From JALXCH01 sp964495805 (GTDB lineage: Bacteria > Calditrichota > Calditrichia > RBG-13-44-9): a DNA stretch of 35,062 bases. The notes beneath the pieces are model-generated. The model searched no databases, was not told the origin of the DNA, and worked only from the letters and a program-made list of their open reading frames with translations. The translations under genes and the position numbers were made by a program. Positions 17,060 to 24,427 of this stretch are shown here, in pieces. The stretch covers positions 1-35,062 of the forward strand of contig CAZBWV010000101.1 in the NCBI GenBank assembly GCA_964495805.1, in the 5' to 3' direction. Positions within the stretch are counted from its first letter, which is position 1, and every line of letters starts with the position of its first letter.

Positions 17060-19224
17060 TGCGGAAATGGAGCTCCACATTATCCGGGAGGGTACCTCCC
17101 TGGCTGGCCGGACTGTTTCTGGTGCTTATTCTGATTCCCACGCTGTTTCTGGGATATTTCAGTGTACGTGCCATCGAAGCGGAGCGGCTGAGCTTTCGCC
17201 AGCGCATCATTGAGGGGTACACCCATCTGGCGGAGTTTGCCCAGTTAGCCATTTCCCGCTCGGTAAAGGACCTGGGCGAACGCTGGTTGCTGGAAATCCG
17301 GCCCCAGGAATTTGTCCACCTTGAGCACAAAAAGCAGGCAGCGCGCCTGGATTCTCTGGTCAGCTCGCATCCGCTGGTCTCCGGTGCCTATCTCCTGCGC
17401 AGCAACGGACAGGTGCTCTATCCCCTTAATCGAAATGCTCCCACAACCGCCACATCTTCTGTCGGGACACCCACCACCCCTCCTGACTTTGAGCGGTGGC
17501 TCAACCGTTTCCGACAGTTGTGCGACCGGGCGGAAACCCTGGAGTTCGAAAAAAAGCAATCCGACTCCGCCCTGCACCTGTATCAGCACATTGTCCGAAC
17601 CAATCCCATTCCGCGTCTGCAGGCTATCGCTCTGCGAGAGATTGCTCGGATCTACATGTTTAAAGCGGATTGGCCCGCTGCTTATCGAACGTATCGACAG
17701 ATCATCGAACGCTACCCCAACGCGCGGGATTTGAACAATCTGCACCTGCGCTTCGATGCTCGCTTCCAGAGTGTGGTGGCGCTGGAAAATATGCAGCAGA
17801 CTGACCGTGCGGTGGAAGAACTGCTCCGTCTGTACACCGACTTACTACAGCACTCCGACGAAATAAACGACGACCAGTTTAAATTTTTTCTGGAAGTGAT
17901 TCAGAAGAAATTTCAGGGACTGATCGGGGGTGTTTCGCCGGAAAAACAGCCGGAAATGCGCGCCCGGTTCCACCATCTTCAGGAGCAGAAAAAAAAGAGC
18001 ATCAGCTCCCGCTACTTTGTTCAGAAGCTGCACCAGCGACTCATCCGTGCCATCCTGCGTAAACGCACGTATCGCGACCGGTTCAAGTACCTTTCCGATG
18101 TGGAAGTGGACCATCCCTATTTGATGGCGTACCTGCTGCTGGCTCCCAATCGAAAAACGGTGGTGGATCGCATTCTGGGGCTGGAGATTAACATCGATTC
18201 GCTGAAGGCGTATCTGTTCCCGCGCATCCTGCGTAAAAAGCGTTTCCCGGAGGATGTGATTATTGCCATCCTGGACGAAAAGGGTAATTATGTAATGGGT
18301 GATGTGAGCCGGATTGTAAGCGAACCGGTGGTGCTGGTGCCGCTGAAAGACCCTCTGGATTTCTGGCGGTTGGGCATTTTCCCCACTTTCGATAACCCCC
18401 TGCTGCAAAAACAGAGTTACGGGTTATATGTAAAACTTGTCGGTACGCTCCTGCTGGTCATGCTTATCGTATTGAGTTCCGCTTTTCTTCTTTACTACAT
18501 TCGTAAGCAGCAACTGGCTTCGTTGCAAAAAACCACCTTTGTTTCCTCCATTACGCACGAACTGCGCACTCCGCTAACATCCATTCGCATGTTCAGTGAA
18601 CTGTTGATGAAGGAGAAGACGCATCTGCCCGAGCGGGAGATAAAGTACCTGAAAATCATCCACGGAGAGGCGTTGCGGTTGGAGCGAATGATTAGCAATG
18701 TGCTGGATTATTCCAAGATTGAGCGAGGGGTAAAGAAGTACCAGTTCGACTACCAGGATGCCCGGGCGCTGATTGACAGCGTAGTGGATTCCCTGAAATA
18801 CCAGGCTGAGACGCAGGGAGTGGAACTGCGGGTGGATGCACCGGACGATTTGCCGGAGATTTACGCTGACCGCGATTCCCTCCGCCAGGCGTTGATTAAT
18901 CTGGTTACCAACGCCATCAAATATTCTCTGAACAAAACGCCGGTAGATGTTCGTGCCAGAGTGAATGGCCGTTTTCTGGAAATTCAGGTTATCGACCGGG
19001 GGATTGGCATTGAAGCGCGGCATTTAAATAAAATTTTTCAGGAATTTTACCGGGTGGAAGAAGGCGAAGCCGCCAACATTGGTGGCTCGGGGCTGGGACT
19101 GGCCCTGACCCGACGGATTGTGGAAGCCCACGGAGGACATATTCAGGTAGTGAGCGAACCCGGACGCGGAACCACCTTTACCGTGCAACTCCCCCTCGCC
19201 GAAGGGGAGACCCCAAACGCGTAA
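17059..19224 (+). CDS. Membrane sensor histidine kinase with large extracytoplasmic region
   Basis: 721 residues. TM1 (about 14-36) and TM2 (about 456-481) enclose roughly 420 extracytoplasmic residues, with a TPR-like stretch around 165-265. The cytoplasmic part has the H-box SSITHELRTP with His500, N-box LINLVTNAIKYS with Asn618, G1 DRGIGIE (646-652) and G2 GGSGLGLAL (675-683), so it is a complete HisKA/HATPase_c kinase. It starts inside the stop of K5 and is followed 45 nt later by its likely partner regulator. The large sensor region suggests it detects an envelope state or the exported product. The ligand is unknown and the TPR call is by eye. Confidence 0.92.
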   Translation: MRKWSSTLSGRVPPWLAGLFLVLILIPTLFLGYFSVRAIEAERLSFRQRIIEGYTHLAEFAQLAISRSVKDLGERWLLEIRPQEFVHLEHKKQAARLDSLVSSHPLVSGAYLLRSNGQVLYPLNRNAPTTATSSVGTPTTPPDFERWLNRFRQLCDRAETLEFEKKQSDSALHLYQHIVRTNPIPRLQAIALREIARIYMFKADWPAAYRTYRQIIERYPNARDLNNLHLRFDARFQSVVALENMQQTDRAVEELLRLYTDLLQHSDEINDDQFKFFLEVIQKKFQGLIGGVSPEKQPEMRARFHHLQEQKKKSISSRYFVQKLHQRLIRAILRKRTYRDRFKYLSDVEVDHPYLMAYLLLAPNRKTVVDRILGLEINIDSLKAYLFPRILRKKRFPEDVIIAILDEKGNYVMGDVSRIVSEPVVLVPLKDPLDFWRLGIFPTFDNPLLQKQSYGLYVKLVGTLLLVMLIVLSSAFLLYYIRKQQLASLQKTTFVSSITHELRTPLTSIRMFSELLMKEKTHLPEREIKYLKIIHGEALRLERMISNVLDYSKIERGVKKYQFDYQDARALIDSVVDSLKYQAETQGVELRVDAPDDLPEIYADRDSLRQALINLVTNAIKYSLNKTPVDVRARVNGRFLEIQVIDRGIGIEARHLNKIFQEFYRVEEGEAANIGGSGLGLALTRRIVEAHGGHIQVVSEPGRGTTFTVQLPLAEGETPNA

Positions 19225-19269
19225 AGTGAGTACAGGTTCATCAAAATTAAGAAAAAATAGCAGGAAGAT

Positions 19270-19977
19270 ATGGCCAGAATTTTAATTGTGGAGGATGACC
19301 GGGCGGTACGGTTGGGATTAACCGCGACCTTTCAGGAAGAGGGTTACACGGTACTGGAAGCCGATAGCGGTGAGGAGGGCCTGCGCAAAATTCGCCGGGA
19401 AGCGCCGGAGGTGGTAATTCTGGATGTGATGCTACCTGGCATGAGCGGGTTCGAGTTGCTTAAAAAGATGCGGGATCAGCAAATTCTCATCCCGGTGCTC
19501 ATGCTCACCGCCAGGGACGATGCGACCGACAAGGTGCTGGGGCTAGAACTGGGTGCGGACGACTACGTGACCAAGCCGTTTAACCCCCGCGAAATTGTCG
19601 CCCGGATCAAAGCGCTGCTGCGGCGCGTGCAGTACCAGCGCAGCGGAACAGCCCGCCCCCTTCAACCACGATTAACATTTGGCAACGTCACGGTGGATTT
19701 CGACCGGCACGAGGTACGGAAAAACGGTCAGCCGGTGGAGCTTTCCCATCGGGAATTTCGCCTGCTGGAGTACCTCATCAAGAATCGCGGACGCCTGATT
19801 ACCCGCGAACGACTGCTGGAAGATGTGTGGGACTACGACTCGTACCTCACCACTCGCACAGTGGACAACCATATCATGCGCCTGCGCAAAAAATTAGAAG
19901 ACGAACCGGAATCCCCGCGCTTTATCAAAACCGTTCGTGGATACGGGTACAAGTTTGTCACCAATGAAGATGAATGA
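19270..19977 (+). CDS. OmpR/PhoB-family response regulator
   Basis: 235 residues. The receiver domain shows the acidic pair in VEDD (7-10), phospho-acceptor Asp52 in ILDVMLPG, Thr80 and Lys102 in TKPF. The C-terminal winged-helix DNA-binding domain ends with TRTVDNHIMRLRKKLE and VRGYGYKFV, diagnostic of the OmpR family. It follows the histidine kinase by 45 nt and should be phosphorylated by it. Its likely targets include the surrounding operon, but no repeated operator could be recognised here. A 153-nt gap separates it from K6. Confidence 0.95.
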   Translation: MARILIVEDDRAVRLGLTATFQEEGYTVLEADSGEEGLRKIRREAPEVVILDVMLPGMSGFELLKKMRDQQILIPVLMLTARDDATDKVLGLELGADDYVTKPFNPREIVARIKALLRRVQYQRSGTARPLQPRLTFGNVTVDFDRHEVRKNGQPVELSHREFRLLEYLIKNRGRLITRERLLEDVWDYDSYLTTRTVDNHIMRLRKKLEDEPESPRFIKTVRGYGYKFVTNEDE

Positions 19978-20131
19978 CCTGATCCTGTGGGTTCGCTATT
20001 ACCCGGGCACCGGGACTTTTGTGTTCTACGAAGAAAATTATCTCTTTCCCCAACCTGATTGCCCTGATTCCGTAGAATGAGCGCATCGGGTGAGGAAATG
20101 GTTCTATTCATCATAATAAGGAAAGGACATC

Positions 20132-21475
20132 ATGAACCAGCGATTTACGGCAGCTTCACAACAGCTGTACCACGGAATTTTTCGCGATTTTCCCGCTCTG
20201 GAGAAAGCTTTCGACACCGATTTGCTGCTGAAGGAGATGGAAGGTCGCTCCACTTACTTCATCGAGCGGGCGGACAACTGGACCGTAGAAATCGGAAAGG
20301 TGTACGTAAAATTCGATAAATACGTCCGCATAGTGTATCATTTTTGCCCGAAAGAGGAAACGGAAGAAGAGAGAAGCTGGTGGGGAGTGGGGCAGGTAAT
20401 TCATGCCCGGCGCTTCCATTCTCTGGAATGGCGAATGGAAAATCCTGACATAATGCTCTTCGACGGTCACATGACGCTTACTCCGGATTTTATGGATATG
20501 CACCTGACGGATAATTTGCTGATTATTTTTCCGGAAATGCTGGAGCAATACATCCGGAGACATGTACGGGAATTCCCGCCGGAATATAAACGCCCCAACC
20601 TGCAGTTAAGGGCGGAAGTCCGCAAATATGTGCCTTCCAAACGCATGTTGGTGCACATTACCAGTGCGGATGCCGGTGTGCCACCCTTATACGTCAAATA
20701 TTACCACAACCAGCATGGGCAATTCTCCGCGCAGGTGCAAACAGAACTGAGCGGAAAGTTGCGAGAGGCCTCCACGTTGGTGGAAGTGCCCCGGGTGTAT
20801 TTTTACGACCGGGAGCATAATTTCCTATGGCAGGAAGATTGGGGTGGAAGCTCGCTAAAAGAGGCTCGTCCCGCTTTAACCGACCGGGAAAGCTGGGAAG
20901 TCGTTTTCCGTGCCATAAATGTACTGCACCAGCTGGAACCGCCCGGAATGGTAAAAAATCGGATGGGACCGGACCATTATTTGAACGATTTGGTGAGAGA
21001 TGTGCAGTACATTCTGAATTTTTTGCCGGAACAGAAGGATTTGCTCGAGCAGGTGGAAGAGAAAATAATTGCTGTGCTGAAGAACGTGGAAGCACCGATG
21101 ATGCTGTTGCACGGATCGTTGTTCCCTGCTCAGGTGCTGCGCAGGAATGGTAATATTGCGTTCATCGACTTCGATAGTGTTAGTCTGGGCGATCCGTGGT
21201 ACGATGTGAGCGAATTCCTCTCCGGTCTGCTTTACGAAGAATGGATTGCCGGAACCGATTGGCAAGACCTTCAGCCGTTTCGCCGATTTGCCGTGGAGCG
21301 CTATTCCGCACTCAGTGGTGTCCCCGCTTCGCCGGAAGTGGTGCAGGCGTATTTCACCATGTTTTTCCTTAACAAAATTCAGCAGCACCTGAAAATGCTT
21401 AAACCCGTTCCGGAAAATTTTCTATCCGATATTCAACAGATCTGTCGGGAGCTGCTGGAAGAAAACTCCTTGTAA
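20132..21475 (+). CDS. K6: long phosphotransferase-fold protein with HGS (catalytic Asp lost)
   Basis: 447 residues, started by ATG 20132 behind AAGGAAAGG. The first N-lobe-like part (about 51-95) is heavily degraded (VYVKFDKYVRIVYHF); the second is clear, VRKYVPSKRMLVHIT (163-177) with LYVKYYH (186-192). The C-lobe has HGSLFPAQ (327-334) and IDFDS (345-349) followed by GDPWYDVSEF. Asp of HGD is Ser329 and Asn is Gln334. It is separated from K1-K5 by the two-component genes and followed 11 nt later by the HprK-like gene, with which it is probably co-expressed. The role is unknown. Confidence 0.75.
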   Translation: MNQRFTAASQQLYHGIFRDFPALEKAFDTDLLLKEMEGRSTYFIERADNWTVEIGKVYVKFDKYVRIVYHFCPKEETEEERSWWGVGQVIHARRFHSLEWRMENPDIMLFDGHMTLTPDFMDMHLTDNLLIIFPEMLEQYIRRHVREFPPEYKRPNLQLRAEVRKYVPSKRMLVHITSADAGVPPLYVKYYHNQHGQFSAQVQTELSGKLREASTLVEVPRVYFYDREHNFLWQEDWGGSSLKEARPALTDRESWEVVFRAINVLHQLEPPGMVKNRMGPDHYLNDLVRDVQYILNFLPEQKDLLEQVEEKIIAVLKNVEAPMMLLHGSLFPAQVLRRNGNIAFIDFDSVSLGDPWYDVSEFLSGLLYEEWIAGTDWQDLQPFRRFAVERYSALSGVPASPEVVQAYFTMFFLNKIQQHLKMLKPVPENFLSDIQQICRELLEENSL

Positions 21476-21486
21476 ATCAGGAAGGG

Positions 21487-22575
21487 ATGATGGCCGGGAG
21501 AATGGACAGCGTATGGTTGCAATTCCCCGATGTGCTGGCACGGATTGCTTCCAATCAATCGGAGCTGGTGGAACACATCCGGCGCCAGTTGGCCCCGCTG
21601 GTGCGACCGCCGGCTGGGGAACCGCACGTCTCCGTTGCAGTGCACTGGCGCGAGGGCAACGAACCACCGGCCTCCTGGCTGGAGCAGGTGGAACATCCCG
21701 ACGTCCGAAAAATTGGCAAACGCCTGTACCGGGTAGGCGAATGGCTGGTATGGAGCGACGTGGTGCGCACTAAAAATCTGGGGCTTCGGTTCAGGCTAAC
21801 CAGTGGCCAATTGGAAATGACCTGCGATTACCGGTTTCAGCCCTCCCGCAAAAAACTGGAACAGAATCCCCATTATCGTTCTGAAAAGTATTTCAGTTTG
21901 CTGAAATATTTTGTGTACTTCCCGGTGTTGTGGTACGGCGAACTGTTTTTGAGCCGTTTCCCGCTGCACGCTTCGGGTATTGTCCTGCCCGGCGGAGCGG
22001 TGGCAATTGGTGGAGTCGGTGGTGTGGGGAAAACCACCACCAGCATGGCACTGTTTGCCGCGCATCGGGCACAGTTTCTGTCGGAAAACATCATTCTGTA
22101 CGATACACGGCGTTTTTACCAGTTTTATGAACCCATTCGGCTGGACGACCACTCTCTTTCTCTGCTGGGTGAAGAGGTGGAAAACATACTGGAGCGTGCA
22201 CGCCTGCCCGAGGGAACCCGGGAGAAAAATCTGTTCCATCTGCGCCCGGAACGCCTCAGCAAAGCAGCGACAGCCAGAGTGGTTTTGTTACCGGAGTTTG
22301 CTCCCCAAACGCAGGTGCAGGAAGTTCCTGCTCCCCGGGCGGTCAACCTGATCCATCAGTACAATCTGCTTACCCGGGAACTGAATGATTACTACTGGTT
22401 TGCTGCGGCAGCGGGACTGCTTCGTCCGGAACGACCGCTACCGGAAGAACGGATCGCTGCGCTGCGACAATTGCTCCGCCGGGTGCCGGTTTACCGTCTG
22501 GACATCGATCGCCGGAAAGGGATTCCGAGCGTGATGGAATGCATTCAGCAATTGTTTCAGGAGGTATTTTCATGA
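21487..22575 (+). CDS. HPr kinase (HprK)-like P-loop protein
   Basis: About 362 residues. The C-terminal half resembles the HprK catalytic domain: FPLHASGIVLPGGAVAIGG leads into the P-loop GGVGGVGKTT (175-184), then FLSENIILYD and a FYEPIRLD segment as in HprK-related proteins. The acidic pair that usually follows the serine in this strand reads Glu-Asn here. The N-terminal part (1-155) is unlike the HprK N-terminal domain. HprK relatives without a PTS partner occur in peptide and polysaccharide clusters, where they phosphorylate or modify other targets. No HPr gene is visible. AGGAAGGG (21479-21486) could serve ATG 21487 or, better spaced, ATG 21490. The stop overlaps the next start as ATGA. 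Confidence 0.72.
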   Translation: MMAGRMDSVWLQFPDVLARIASNQSELVEHIRRQLAPLVRPPAGEPHVSVAVHWREGNEPPASWLEQVEHPDVRKIGKRLYRVGEWLVWSDVVRTKNLGLRFRLTSGQLEMTCDYRFQPSRKKLEQNPHYRSEKYFSLLKYFVYFPVLWYGELFLSRFPLHASGIVLPGGAVAIGGVGGVGKTTTSMALFAAHRAQFLSENIILYDTRRFYQFYEPIRLDDHSLSLLGEEVENILERARLPEGTREKNLFHLRPERLSKAATARVVLLPEFAPQTQVQEVPAPRAVNLIHQYNLLTRELNDYYWFAAAAGLLRPERPLPEERIAALRQLLRRVPVYRLDIDRRKGIPSVMECIQQLFQEVFS

Positions 22576-24056
22576 ACCAGAAAACGATTCCCGCAGAACC
22601 GGTAACCACCATCGATTACACCGCCGGGAAAGGTGTACCGGTCAAATATTTTCTGGAACCCGATTTGATGCCGGGGGAGGAAGCCATTGCTCCACTGCGC
22701 GAGCTTTCCCGATTACCCGGGGTCAGCGATTACATTGTGGCGCTGCCGGATTTACACCAGAAAGGGCGAAATCTGGTACCTACCGGACTGGTGACTGTGG
22801 CACGGAATTACATCATCCCCTTTGCGGTGGACAAAGGGATTAATTGCGGGATTCGCATCATGGCTTTACCCCTCACGGCAGACGATATGAATGAGGAGAA
22901 AATCGATGCTTTTTATCGACAGGTGATGCGGATGGTACCCGGCGACCGTCATCCTCATCGGTTTTTGCACAAGGACGAAGTGAAGTCCATTTTGCTCCAT
23001 GGGGCGGAATGGATGATCCGCAATTACGATGTACCGGAGAGCGATCTGGAAAATATCGAAAAGCACGGAAACATGTTTCGGGATTGGCGCTTCCCACGGG
23101 AAAAAATTCTTCGAGCCATCCCTTACGATGCGCTTAAAAAAGGGCGCCGGGCACTGGGTGTACTGGGTGGCGGCAATCACTTCCTGGAATTACAAAAAAT
23201 CACGCGCATTGTGGAACCGGACATTGCCCGTCAGTTAGGTTTAAAGGAGAACCAGTTAATTTTAATGATGCATGCGGGAACCGGCGGATTGGGTGGTTCG
23301 GTGATGAAGTTCTTCCACCGGGTTCCCCGGAGTAACGGTCGGGACGAGCGTCAGGAGTTCTTCTGGGAAAAGGTGAAGTTTCTCTCCTTCTGGCCGTGGG
23401 ATGTGCATCGGAGGCGCTGGTTTCGTGCTCCGCATCTGTATGCCATCCCTTCTCAGAGCGCAACCGCACGACATTTCATCATGGCCATCAATGCGGTGGC
23501 TAACTTTGGTTTTGCCAATCGCATGATGATTGCCTACTGGGCGGAGAAAGCCATGCAGCAGGTATTCCGGGACGATGAACTTAAATTCCGGCTGCTGTAC
23601 GACAGTTCCCACGTCACCATCCAGGCGGAGGAGCATTTCGGAAAGCTATACTGGGTGCACCGCAACGGAGCTAACCAGGCCATGCCAGCCAGCCGGATGG
23701 CAAATCATCCGGTGTATCGGTACACCGGCCAGCCTATACCCATTCCCGGCTCCATGGGGACGGACAGTTACATTGCTGTGGCTGCAGAGGGGGCACTACA
23801 AACCTTCTGTTCCACCAATCATGGTGCGGGACGGTTGATGGACAAGCCGGAGGCGCGCCGGTCTTTCCGGGAAGATCAGGTGGTGTATTCCATGGAAGAG
23901 CGTGGTATTCGGCTTTATCGTTACGGGAAAACACCTATCACCGATCAGGCTCCCGAAGCATTCAAAAACATCGATCTGGTCGTGGAAGCCATGCGGAAAT
24001 ATCGGTTGGCCACACCCGTTGCCCGGGTGCGTCCCCTGGCCACGCTAAAGGGGTAA
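22572..24056 (+). CDS. Divergent RtcB-family RNA ligase homologue
   Basis: 494 residues from ATG 22572, set by AGGAGGT (22559-22565) 6 nt upstream; the ATG overlaps the stop of the HprK-like gene (ATGA). RtcB ligases join 2',3'-cyclic phosphate or 3'-phosphate RNA ends to 5'-OH with GTP and Mn2+. Retained hallmarks are INCGIR (90-95, Cys92), GGGNHFLE (199-206), MHAGTGGLG (233-241), SSHVTIQAEEH (345-355), WVHRNGANQA (361-370), GSMGTDSY (393-400) and the guanylylated-His motif HGAGR (417-421). The Asp of the usual DIxCG metal motif is Gly89, and the usual SRG after the second His is TGG. It may be altered in activity. No archease gene is nearby. Confidence 0.82.
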   Translation: MNQKTIPAEPVTTIDYTAGKGVPVKYFLEPDLMPGEEAIAPLRELSRLPGVSDYIVALPDLHQKGRNLVPTGLVTVARNYIIPFAVDKGINCGIRIMALPLTADDMNEEKIDAFYRQVMRMVPGDRHPHRFLHKDEVKSILLHGAEWMIRNYDVPESDLENIEKHGNMFRDWRFPREKILRAIPYDALKKGRRALGVLGGGNHFLELQKITRIVEPDIARQLGLKENQLILMMHAGTGGLGGSVMKFFHRVPRSNGRDERQEFFWEKVKFLSFWPWDVHRRRWFRAPHLYAIPSQSATARHFIMAINAVANFGFANRMMIAYWAEKAMQQVFRDDELKFRLLYDSSHVTIQAEEHFGKLYWVHRNGANQAMPASRMANHPVYRYTGQPIPIPGSMGTDSYIAVAAEGALQTFCSTNHGAGRLMDKPEARRSFREDQVVYSMEERGIRLYRYGKTPITDQAPEAFKNIDLVVEAMRKYRLATPVARVRPLATLKG

Positions 24057-24427
24057 TTTGCCATGCATCCTGACGAAACCACCACCCGGAATAACAAATT
24101 TTTTCCTCCGTATTGTTTGTTGTAGAAAAAAACGGGAGAGGGAATGATATCCAAACAAGCGGCTTTTTCTTTTACCATGCACCCATTAAACACAAAACCA
24201 TTGCATATCCGTATGAAGTTTTGTGCTTTAAATGGCAACCTTCTTCTCCTTATCCACCGATACTCCTTAAACCCCCTATCTCCCCTATCTCCCTTATATC
24301 CCTTATTTCCCTTATATCCCTTATTTCCCCTATATCCCTTATTTCCCTTATTCCCCCTATATCCCTTATCTCCCCTTATTCCCCTTATCTCCCCCCAATC
24401 CCCTTTCACCAACAAACAGGAGCAACT
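24057..24427. other. Leader region between the RtcB homologue and a glycosyltransferase
   Basis: 371 nt without a convincing gene. Positions 24113-24427 stay open in frame with the next gene, but there is no ribosome binding site for that extension and the protein part has no family signature. The 3' half is the C-rich tandem repeat listed separately. AACAGGAGC just before 24428 is the ribosome binding site of the glycosyltransferase. I found no strong terminator after the RtcB gene. Confidence 0.6.
24272..24413. repeat. C-rich 9-nt tandem repeat (consensus CCCTTATWT), G-tract-rich on the minus strand
   Basis: About sixteen C-tracts of 3 to 6 bases are spaced by 5-6 nt of T/A-rich sequence, giving imperfect 9-nt units such as CCCTTATAT and CCCTTATTT. 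The opposite strand is therefore a series of GGG to GGGGGG tracts that fits the general G-quadruplex pattern. The array ends 14 nt before the start codon of the glycosyltransferase, so it forms its 5' leader. Because the unit is a multiple of three and has no stop codon, several frames stay open across it, so the open frames are not evidence of coding. Confidence 0.85.

Noticed and set aside
20002..20024. CCCGG/CCGGG hairpin after the response regulator, then TTTT
   Set aside because: A 5-bp stem with a 3-nt loop and a short T-run is too weak to call a terminator, and the operon seems to go on to K6.
24272..24413. CRISPR array
   Set aside because: The units are 9 nt and directly tandem; there are no unique spacers of 30-40 nt and no cas genes in the window.
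23945..24415. Minus-strand open frame with a collagen-like Gly-X-Y run
   Set aside because: The Gly-X-Y pattern is just the reverse of the 9-nt C-rich repeat, most of the frame lies inside the RtcB gene or the repeat, and there is no ribosome binding site.
24113..24427. N-terminal extension of the glycosyltransferase through the tandem repeat
   Set aside because: The frame is open only because the repeat lacks stops; ATG 24428 has a ribosome binding site and begins with the normal GT4 strand.
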